Source: an uncultured Paracoccaceae bacterium (GTDB taxonomy: Bacteria > Pseudomonadota > Alphaproteobacteria > Rhodobacterales > Rhodobacteraceae). From it: DNA of 12,060 bases. Each line of letters opens with the position of its first letter. The stretch's first letter is position 1. A model generated the notes under the pieces. The model did no database searches. It was not told where the DNA came from and saw only the letters and a program-made list of their open reading frames with translations. Shown here piece by piece: positions 6,629 to 12,060 of this stretch. Made by a program: the position numbers and the translations under genes. Where the stretch lies: positions 1-12,060 of the forward strand of contig CAKZNY010000237.1 in assembly GCA_937132145.1 (NCBI GenBank). Reading direction: 5' to 3'.

Positions 6629-7605
6629 TGGAAATCGTTTGCCCTGCGGGGACACCTGCCGCATTACGCACGGCCGTCAAGGCCGGAGCACACACCATCT
6701 ATTGCGGCTTTTCGGACGAAACCAATGCCCGAAACTTTCCCGGATTGAATTTCAACCGGACGGAAATGCGCGAGGGGGTGGAATTCGCCCATTCTCATGG
6801 CGTAAAAGTGTTGGTGGCAATCAATACGTTTCCGCGCGCGGGCGACGAGGTGATCTGGCACAATGCCGTGGCCGATGCCGAGGCGGCGGGCGTCGATGCT
6901 GTCATTCTCGCCGATCCGGGACTTTTGGATTATGCCACAAATAACCATCCAAAATTAAGACGCCACCTTTCGGTACAGGCCGCCGCCGCCAATGCCGATA
7001 TCATCAATTTCTATGCGCAGCGTTTCGGGGTGAAAAGGGTTGTCCTGCCCCGCGTGCTCTCGGTTCAGGAAATTGCGACCATCAATGCCGAAATCGAGGT
7101 GGAAACCGAAGTATTCGTCTTTGGTGGCCTCTGCGTGATGGCCGAGGGTCGCTGTTCGCTGTCGTCCTATGTGACAGGAAAATCCCCCAATATGAACGGC
7201 GCCTGCTCGCCCGCCAGTCATGTCGAATACCACGACGATAACGGCGTTCTCGATGCCCGCCTCGGAGGCTATACAATTCACCGAGTGGAAAAAGGCGAAC
7301 CCGCGCCCTACCCGACGCTGTGCAAGGGGTGCTTCACCGCCGGTGAAAAGCAAGGCCATCTGTTCGAGGATCCGGTCAGCCTGAACGCCGGACAATTGAT
7401 CCCGCAATTGAAAAAGGCAGGTGTCACCGCGCTCAAGATCGAGGGACGCCAGCGTTCGCGGTCTTATGTAGCGCAGGTGGTACGGAATTTCCGCGCCGCG
7501 GTGGACGCGCTTGCCCTTGGGCAACCCATGCCCGAAGGCATGCTTGCGAAATTGTCCGAAGGGCAAGCCACCACGACCGGAGCCTACAAGAAAACATGGA
7601 GATGA
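6628..7605 (+). CDS. ubiU: UbiU, U32-family [4Fe-4S] protein for O2-independent ubiquinone hydroxylation
   Basis: 325 residues, closely similar to the E. coli UbiU (YhbU) as remembered. It belongs to peptidase family U32 but acts as a ring-hydroxylation factor together with UbiV. With the start at 6628, the four candidate cluster ligands fall at C169, C176, C193 and C232, which are the positions I recall for the [4Fe-4S] ligands in E. coli UbiU. Other landmarks are TNARNFPGLNF (32-42), LSVQAAAANADIINFY (114-129), VVLPRVLS (138-145) and the KIEGRQRS stretch (270-277). The reaction is O2-independent hydroxylation of the quinone ring; prephenate is the proposed oxygen donor in the family. It overlaps ubiT by one base (TAATG) and is 4 bp before ubiV, so the three are one transcript. 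The frame could start at 6622, adding two residues. Confidence 0.95.
   Translation: MEIVCPAGTPAALRTAVKAGAHTIYCGFSDETNARNFPGLNFNRTEMREGVEFAHSHGVKVLVAINTFPRAGDEVIWHNAVADAEAAGVDAVILADPGLLDYATNNHPKLRRHLSVQAAAANADIINFYAQRFGVKRVVLPRVLSVQEIATINAEIEVETEVFVFGGLCVMAEGRCSLSSYVTGKSPNMNGACSPASHVEYHDDNGVLDARLGGYTIHRVEKGEPAPYPTLCKGCFTAGEKQGHLFEDPVSLNAGQLIPQLKKAGVTALKIEGRQRSRSYVAQVVRNFRAAVDALALGQPMPEGMLAKLSEGQATTTGAYKKTWR
7598..7601 (+). promoter_or_regulatory. Ribosome binding site of ubiV
   Basis: GGAG within the last codons of ubiU, 8 bp before the ATG at 7610. It fixes the start of ubiV: the longer upstream frame from 7511 overlaps ubiU in another frame and has no family match. Confidence 0.65.
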
Positions 7606-7609
7606 AATT

Positions 7610-8566
7610 ATGGATCTGACTGTCGGTCCCAACCAGTTTTTCTGGTCGGCGGATGATTGGGCGAACCTGTATGATGACTTGGCCTCCGCGCCTGTCGACA
7701 GGGTCGTTCTGGGGGAACTGGTATGCTCCAAACGCTTGCCGTTCTATCAGGATCGCATTCCCGATGCGATTTCGACGTTGCTGGCGGCGGGCAAACAGGT
7801 AGCCCTGACCAGCCTCGCGCTCGTGACCTTAAAGCGGGAACGCAAACTGACTGCCGAATTGGCCGAAATGGGGGTCGAAGTCGAAATCAACGACCTGACC
7901 GCCCTGACATATCTGCCAGAGGGGACAAAGTTTTGGGTCGGCCCATTGGTCAACGTCTATAACGAAAGCACAGTGCGTTGGCTGGCCTCGTGCGGGGCTG
8001 TCCGTATCTGCCTACCGCCGGAGCTGCCTCTGGCTTCTGTTAAAATCCTTGCCGCGGTCGGGCTCGAGCTTGGCGTTGCGATCGAGGTCTGGGGCCACGG
8101 CCGCATACCCTTGGCAATCTCTGGCCGTTGCTATCACGCACGACTGCACGGGCGCATCAAAGACAATTGCCAGTTCGCCTGCGAGGACGACGCGGACGGG
8201 TTGGATGTTCGTACGCTTGACGATCAACCCTTTCTGGCGATGAACGGGGTGCAAACATTATCCTACAGCTATGCCTGTTCGGTTCATCAATTTAAGGCCC
8301 TGGCGAATGCCGGTGTTTCGACCCTACGGCTTTCGCCGCAATCTAAGGACTTTAAGGAAATATGCGACCTGTACCGCCAGCTTTTGGATGGTCAGCTAGA
8401 CGAGGCATCTGTTGTCTCCGGTATTTACGACCTTGACGAAACCACCCGCCTGTCAGACGGGTTTTTGACGGGGATAGGGGCGTTGACTGGTCTGGACGGC
8501 CAGCTCAATCTTGATAATCAGGAACCGAGTTTTTGCCAACCCTCCGATTTTTCTTCCACAATGTAA
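7610..8566 (+). CDS. ubiV: UbiV, U32-family [4Fe-4S] partner of UbiU
   Basis: 318-residue U32-family protein that forms a complex with UbiU for hydroxylation of the ubiquinone ring without oxygen. The four presumed cluster cysteines are C39 (ELVCSKR), C174 (GRCYHARLHGR), C187 and C191; the C-x12-C-x3-C spacing of the last three and C39 agree with the E. coli UbiV pattern as I recall it. The N-terminal MDLTVGPNQFFW and the stretch GPLVNVYNE (111-119) are family-typical. It starts 4 bp after ubiU. The final 49 bp overlap, tail to tail, the coding end of the regulator gene on the other strand. The C-terminal tail (about 295-318) has no clear conservation visible to me and is the part that overlaps. 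No terminator is evident after the stop. Confidence 0.94.
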   Translation: MDLTVGPNQFFWSADDWANLYDDLASAPVDRVVLGELVCSKRLPFYQDRIPDAISTLLAAGKQVALTSLALVTLKRERKLTAELAEMGVEVEINDLTALTYLPEGTKFWVGPLVNVYNESTVRWLASCGAVRICLPPELPLASVKILAAVGLELGVAIEVWGHGRIPLAISGRCYHARLHGRIKDNCQFACEDDADGLDVRTLDDQPFLAMNGVQTLSYSYACSVHQFKALANAGVSTLRLSPQSKDFKEICDLYRQLLDGQLDEASVVSGIYDLDETTRLSDGFLTGIGALTGLDGQLNLDNQEPSFCQPSDFSSTM

Positions 8567-9228
8567 TCGCGAAGCCGTGCGACGTCGGCAATAGCAATAT
8601 TGGTGCGCGAAACCATAACACCTCGTTCCCGCAGGCGTGCGAAGGCCCGCGACAGGCTTTCGGGCTTCATTCCCAACCGCCCGGCCATCAAGGCCTTGTC
8701 ATAGGGAAGCGCGAACGCGCAACTGCCCTCGCCTACGGGGGCCAGAGCGATAAGGAAAGCGGCCAGACGTTGTGCGCTGCTAAGGGCCTTCATGCTCTCG
8801 ATTTGGATGACGAGTTCGTGGAGGTGTTGATAGGTGCAGCTTAACATCGCAACAACAAGTTCGGGTCGGGTTTTGAGGGTGTGTAGTATTGTCGCGGCTT
8901 TCACCGACAGTATTTCAGAATCGGAAACAGCTTGGGCGGTCACAGGATAAATACCCCCTTGCAGGGCGGCCGCTTCACCGAAGCTTTCACCGGCAGTATA
9001 GACGGTCAAGACGATCTCGTCGCCCGCCGGAGTTATACGGGTAAGCTTGACCCAACCCTCTATCATAACGAACAGGTTTGCAGCGGCTTCCCCTTGAATA
9101 AAAAGGGTTTTCCCCCGTGGGATCACGCGTTTTATACTGCCGTCCAGAAGTTCACGAGTAATGTCGTCCGGTATCTTTTTGAACAGAACAGATTTGTTGA
9201 TAATATCAATGTCTTGTTGGGATAGCAT
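8518..9228 (-). CDS. Crp/Fnr-family transcriptional regulator, Dnr/NnrR-like (no Fe-S cysteines)
   Basis: 236-residue regulator with an N-terminal cyclic-nucleotide-like sensor barrel (about 18-125: PRGKTLFIQGEAAANLFVMIEGWVKL, then GESFGEAAAL), a dimerisation helix (about 127-155) and a C-terminal winged helix. The helix-turn-helix is near 176-204 and its recognition helix contains E190-x2-S193-R194, the FNR-type pattern that contacts TTGA half-sites. Only two cysteines occur (131 and 170), so the N-terminal cluster of FNR is absent. This fits the Dnr/NnrR/NsrR-like denitrification activators of the Crp/Fnr family, some of which sense NO through haem. The position, divergent from nosR and convergent with ubiV, supports control of nos and perhaps of the ubi genes. 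ATG at 9228 with GGAG 10 bp upstream. Whether it senses NO or N oxides is inferred. Confidence 0.88.
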   Translation of the reverse strand: MLSQQDIDIINKSVLFKKIPDDITRELLDGSIKRVIPRGKTLFIQGEAAANLFVMIEGWVKLTRITPAGDEIVLTVYTAGESFGEAAALQGGIYPVTAQAVSDSEILSVKAATILHTLKTRPELVVAMLSCTYQHLHELVIQIESMKALSSAQRLAAFLIALAPVGEGSCAFALPYDKALMAGRLGMKPESLSRAFARLRERGVMVSRTNIAIADVARLRDYIVEEKSEGWQKLGS

Positions 9229-9260
9229 TTTACGGAAACTCCGTTTTCATTGTTGACAAT

Positions 9261-9289
9261 ATCATAAACCAACAGGGGTCGGTCTTCAA
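9261..9289 (-). promoter_or_regulatory. Putative sigma70-type promoter of the Crp/Fnr regulator gene
   Basis: On the minus strand a -35-like TTGAAG (9289-9284, 4 of 6) and a -10-like TATGAT (9266-9261, 5 of 6) are 17 bp apart. The start would be near 9254, giving a leader of about 26 bases. No full FNR/Dnr box overlaps it, so basal expression independent of oxygen is plausible. The leader carries ACGGA-GTT-TCCGT (9244-9232), which encloses the GGAG ribosome site. Confidence 0.5.
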
Positions 9290-9333
9290 TATCCCTGCGT
9301 ATTTTTCACATTTCAACCAATAGTTTGCCGCTA

Positions 9334-9349
9334 GTTGACATATGTCAAC
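9334..9349. promoter_or_regulatory. FNR/Dnr-type operator upstream of nosR, perfect 16-bp palindrome
   Basis: GTTGACATATGTCAAC is self-complementary over 16 bp and contains TTGAC-N4-GTCAA, the form of site used by Dnr/NnrR-like regulators and tolerated by FNR. Its centre (9341.5) is 29.5 bp before a weak -10-like TATTCA at 9371-9376, predicting a start near 9383 and the box at -41.5, the activating class II position. The leader to nosR would be about 99 bases. It is also 45 bp upstream of the regulator promoter -35, so a second role there is possible but weaker. Confidence 0.75.
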
Positions 9350-9481
9350 GGCATCCGTTTTCAGAACGGTTATTCAGGCGCTCAAGGTTAACAAATCCGA
9401 GTTTTCAATGAAACCGCGCCAGCAAAATTACCCACTCTTTACACACAGAACCACCCCGGCGTTTGAAGTATGGGGGGGATC

Positions 9482-11692
9482 ATGCGTCTAATCCAGATAC
9501 CCGCCCTCCGGATTTTCCGGATTATAGCCGCTTTGCATCTCGTCATCCTGATGTTTGTCAGCGGCGCGCAGGCGCAAACGCCTGTCTTGCACAATTTTAT
9601 AGACGAAATTCCCGCCAGTGAACTTGTCGAGGGTGCCACCGCGTATGGTGTCATGCTCGACAATATTCCGGTTGTTCCCGTATTGAATGGCTCCGCGTTG
9701 ATGGGTTACGCTTATATAACGTCGGATTTCGTTAGCACGACCGGTTATTCTGGCAAACCGATACATGTGATGGTTGCCATTGGCACCGACGCAAAATTAC
9801 TGCGGGCGGTGCTGGTCAAGCATTCCGAACCGATTGTTCTGATCGGAATCCCTGAACGCAAAATCAAAGCCATGACAGAAGGGTATTTCGGGCTCGATAT
9901 TGTGGCCGAGGCCGAAGCTGGCGGTTCTGGCCATGACATTGACATCATTTCTGGCGCGACGGTGACCATTATGATCATCGACGATTCAATCGTGCGTTCC
10001 TCCATCAAGGTTGCGCGAATTCTGGGGCTTGGCGGTCTGGACAATGCTGCGGCAGAGGCCGCGCCGACCCACATCCTGAACATGGAAAACCGTGATGTTC
10101 TGGACTGGGTGACCATGGCAAGTGACGGAACGGTCCGGCGCATGACAATAGACATTAGCCAGATTAATGAGGCGTTTGCCGCCACAGGGGATCCGCGCGT
10201 TCTGAAGCACGCTGAAAAAGGCGATTCCGGCGATACATATATCGACCTGCACACGGCCCTGATTTCCGCACCCTCCATCGGCCTTAGCCTGTTGGGCGAA
10301 AATGAGTACGGCAATCTGGTCGAGTGGATGGACGAGGGCGAACAGGCCATCCTTGTTATGGGTCGCGGTGTATTTTCCTTTAAGGGCAACGGCTATGTGC
10401 GTGGCGGGATATTTGACCGTATCCAGTTGATACAAGGCGATATTTCGGTGCGTTTCCGTGATCGTCAACATCGCCGTCTGGGGACATTAGCAGCCTCTGG
10501 CGCGCCCTCGTTTGTCGAAATCGATATGTTCAAAATTCCGGCGGACAGCGAGTTTGATCCGACCAAGCCGTGGCGCTTGCAATTGTTGGCACAGCGCGTG
10601 GTTGGGCCGATTGAAAAGACCTATCTGACCTATGATCTGGGCTACAATATCCCGTCGCAATACCTGACGGCGCTGGCCCCGCCTGTTGGGGCAACGCACA
10701 TTGAATCCGATGAAGATGCAGCTGCCCGCAAGGCGCTTTGGCAGCGCATATGGAAAGCCAAGACCGTCGAGATAGGCTTGCTGGTGGGAATGTTGACGAT
10801 TCTGACCGGAGTGTTCTTCTTCCAGATGCAGATCACCAAACATGCCCGCGCGTTCTACTGGTTCCGCATGGGGTTTCTGGTGGTGACGCTGGTCTTTCTG
10901 GGCTGGAATCAAAACGCGCAATTATCGGTTGTGAACTTGATGGCGCTGGGGACCGCGTTGACAACGGGTTTCAGTTGGGATGCGTTTTTGATGGATCCGC
11001 TTGTATTCATTCTGTGGACTTCGGTTGCGGTGACGTTGCTGTTCTGGGGGCGTGGCGGTTACTGTGGCTGGCTCTGCCCGTTCGGGGCGTTGCAGGAAAT
11101 CACCAACCAGATTGCGCGCTTTTTCAAGGTTCCCCAATGGACATTGCCATGGGGATTACATGAGCGCCTGTGGCCGTTGAAATATATCATATTTCTGGGG
11201 CTGTTCGGGCTGTCGCTGGTATCAATCACACTGGCCGAATATTTTGCCGAAGTGGAGCCGTTCAAAACGGCGATCATCCTGAAATTCGTGCGCACATGGC
11301 CATACGTTCTATTTGCAACCGTCGTGCTTGGTATCGGTCTGTTTGTCGAGCGGTTCTACTGCCGCTACCTCTGCCCGCTTGGCGCGGCACTGGCGATCCC
11401 GGGCCGTATGCGGATGTTTGACTGGCTGAAACGCTACAAGGAATGTGGCTCCCCTTGCCAGACCTGCGCCAAAGAATGTTTCGTTCAGGCGATCCACCCC
11501 ACGGGTGAGATTAACCCGAACGAATGTCTGTCCTGTCTGCACTGTCAGGTGCTGTATCAGGACCACTCGAAATGCCCCGTTGTCATCAAGACCGACAAAC
11601 GACGGGCGAAGATGGCCACCAGCTCGGATGCGCTGGTCCGTCTAGTTAACCACCCAAACCATAACCAAACCAAGGAGTACAAGCATGTCTGA
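9482..11692 (+). CDS. nosR: NosR, membrane flavo-iron-sulfur protein supporting N2O reductase
   Basis: 736-residue polytopic membrane protein required for NosZ activity and nos expression; thought to pass electrons from the quinone pool side to NosZ. Order of parts: Sec signal peptide (1-31, ending AQA), a periplasmic FMN-binding domain with the flavin attachment motif D154-x2-SGAT160 (threonine likely linked to FMN), a long periplasmic segment, then about six membrane helices (roughly 429-447, 459-475, 481-499, 503-521, 567-585, 602-621). Two CxxxCP motifs lie at C528-C532 and C627-C631. The cytoplasmic tail binds two [4Fe-4S] clusters: C655-x3-C659-x2-C662-x3-C666 and C682-x2-C685-x2-C688-x9-C698-P. 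All expected motifs are intact and the length is normal. ATG 9482 is chosen because a G-run lies just upstream; an in-frame ATG at 9470 would add four residues. It overlaps nosZ by 8 bp. Confidence 0.95.
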   Translation: MRLIQIPALRIFRIIAALHLVILMFVSGAQAQTPVLHNFIDEIPASELVEGATAYGVMLDNIPVVPVLNGSALMGYAYITSDFVSTTGYSGKPIHVMVAIGTDAKLLRAVLVKHSEPIVLIGIPERKIKAMTEGYFGLDIVAEAEAGGSGHDIDIISGATVTIMIIDDSIVRSSIKVARILGLGGLDNAAAEAAPTHILNMENRDVLDWVTMASDGTVRRMTIDISQINEAFAATGDPRVLKHAEKGDSGDTYIDLHTALISAPSIGLSLLGENEYGNLVEWMDEGEQAILVMGRGVFSFKGNGYVRGGIFDRIQLIQGDISVRFRDRQHRRLGTLAASGAPSFVEIDMFKIPADSEFDPTKPWRLQLLAQRVVGPIEKTYLTYDLGYNIPSQYLTALAPPVGATHIESDEDAAARKALWQRIWKAKTVEIGLLVGMLTILTGVFFFQMQITKHARAFYWFRMGFLVVTLVFLGWNQNAQLSVVNLMALGTALTTGFSWDAFLMDPLVFILWTSVAVTLLFWGRGGYCGWLCPFGALQEITNQIARFFKVPQWTLPWGLHERLWPLKYIIFLGLFGLSLVSITLAEYFAEVEPFKTAIILKFVRTWPYVLFATVVLGIGLFVERFYCRYLCPLGAALAIPGRMRMFDWLKRYKECGSPCQTCAKECFVQAIHPTGEINPNECLSCLHCQVLYQDHSKCPVVIKTDKRRAKMATSSDALVRLVNHPNHNQTKEYKHV
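11672..11677 (+). promoter_or_regulatory. Strong ribosome binding site of nosZ
   Basis: AAGGAG, a near-ideal site, 7 bp before the nosZ ATG at 11685 and inside the end of nosR. It suggests nosZ is translated more efficiently than nosR from the shared transcript. Confidence 0.75.
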
Positions 11693-12060
11693 TGATATTG
11701 TAGTCAAAAAAGGCCTGACGCGTCGCGCAGTCCTGACTGGCCCTGCCAAAGGGGCCGTTATTGCCGGAACGCTGGCTGCCGTTGGCGGCCTACCATCAAC
11801 CGCAGCGGCCAAAGGTCTTGCGGAAGTTTCCCCGGGTGACCTTGATGAATACTACGGTTTCTGGTCCTCGGGTCAGGCTGGCGAGTTGCGTATTATGGGC
11901 GTGCCATCGATGCGCGAACTAATGCGCATTCCAGTGTTCAACCGTTGCTCGGCTACCGGCTGGGGCGACACGAATGAATCCAAGAAAATCCTGACCGAGG
12001 GCCTGATGCCCGAAACCAAGGAATTTCTGGCAAAACGTGGCGTGGAAACCTACCACAACG
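11685..12060 (+). CDS. nosZ: Nitrous oxide reductase NosZ, N-terminal part (cut by window edge)
   Basis: Periplasmic copper enzyme reducing N2O to N2, the last step of denitrification. The visible 125 residues begin with a twin-arginine signal: LTRRAVLTG (11-19) with R13-R14, a hydrophobic stretch rich in Ala/Gly, and a probable cleavage site after TAAA (about 39-42). This is the Tat-exported, clade I form. The mature part shows YYGFWSSGQAGELRIMGVPSMREL, which is strongly NosZ-like, and the sequence ends at ETYHN, just before the expected first histidine cluster of the CuZ site. The remaining beta-propeller and CuA domain lie outside. The gene overlaps the nosR end by 8 bp, so the two are co-transcribed. 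Confidence 0.95.
   Translation, partial: MSDDIVVKKGLTRRAVLTGPAKGAVIAGTLAAVGGLPSTAAAKGLAEVSPGDLDEYYGFWSSGQAGELRIMGVPSMRELMRIPVFNRCSATGWGDTNESKKILTEGLMPETKEFLAKRGVETYHN

Larger units (their letters stand above)
9229..9481. other. Divergent intergenic region, regulator gene / nosR
   Basis: 253 bp without a gene. It contains the regulator promoter (9261-9289), the FNR/Dnr-type palindrome (9334-9349) and the expected nosR start region. No further structure was convincing between about 9377 and 9470. Confidence 0.6.

Noticed and set aside
6955..7731. 258-residue open frame on the minus strand
   Set aside because: Antisense shadow of ubiU and the start of ubiV, whose motifs and start signals are clear; the antisense protein shows no recognisable domain.
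8444..8466. ACCCG-N9-CGGGT hairpin followed by five T on the plus strand, resembling an intrinsic terminator
   Set aside because: It lies inside ubiV about 100 bp before its stop, the stem is only five pairs with a large loop, and termination here would cut the gene. On the minus strand it lies about 56 bp after the regulator stop but is followed only by GGTTT. Probably chance.
9253..9266. TTGAC-AATATCATA as a second FNR/Dnr box in the regulator promoter
   Set aside because: Only the left half-site matches; the right half fails at the required spacing, and the bases are better explained by the -10 element on the other strand.
9745..10389. 214-residue open frame on the minus strand opposite nosR
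   Set aside because: Serine- and arginine-rich shadow translation of the conserved NosR FMN domain, with no family match.

Overview
The window looks like chromosome from a facultatively denitrifying alphaproteobacterium, most likely Rhodobacterales. This is inferred from moderate GC, the DUF2849-cysI-cysH-DUF934-fpr gene set typical of alphaproteobacteria, a Tat-type nosZ, and FNR/Dnr-type regulatory sites. No mobile element, tRNA, rRNA or CRISPR array is visible.

Left third (1-3641, minus strand): an assimilatory sulfur operon, transcribed right to left in the order DUF2849 protein, ferredoxin-type sulfite reductase (cysI), a one-piece APS reductase-DUF934 fusion (cysH), and ferredoxin-NADP+ reductase (fpr, cut by the window edge). 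It reduces APS to sulfite and sulfite to sulfide, with Fpr as the probable electron supplier. The promoter has a near-perfect dyad placed exactly between its -35 and -10 elements.

Middle (3868-8566): a quinone island. ubiD and ubiX (minus) diverge from ubiT-ubiU-ubiV (plus). UbiX makes prenylated FMN and UbiD uses it to decarboxylate the polyprenyl-hydroxybenzoate intermediate. UbiT, UbiU and UbiV replace the O2-dependent hydroxylases with an anaerobic route. A perfect FNR box (TTGAT-N4-ATCAA) lies between the divergent units, 29.5 bp from a -10-like element on the ubiT side, so induction at low oxygen is likely.

Right third (8518-12060): a Crp/Fnr-family regulator lacking the Fe-S cysteines (Dnr/NnrR-like, minus) overlaps the 3' end of ubiV and diverges from nosR-nosZ (plus). 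nosR encodes a membrane flavo-iron-sulfur protein and nosZ (truncated at the window edge) encodes nitrous oxide reductase. A perfect 16-bp palindrome of the FNR/Dnr type precedes nosR at class II spacing.

Taken together, the quinone and nos modules form a coherent anaerobic-respiration unit: the island makes ubiquinone without oxygen and N2O reductase draws on the quinone pool. I see no wholly unknown system. The most unusual points are the CysH-DUF934 fusion, the intra-promoter dyad of the sulfur operon, the packing of the anaerobic ubiquinone genes against nos with matching operators, and the sense-antisense overlap of ubiV with the regulator gene.
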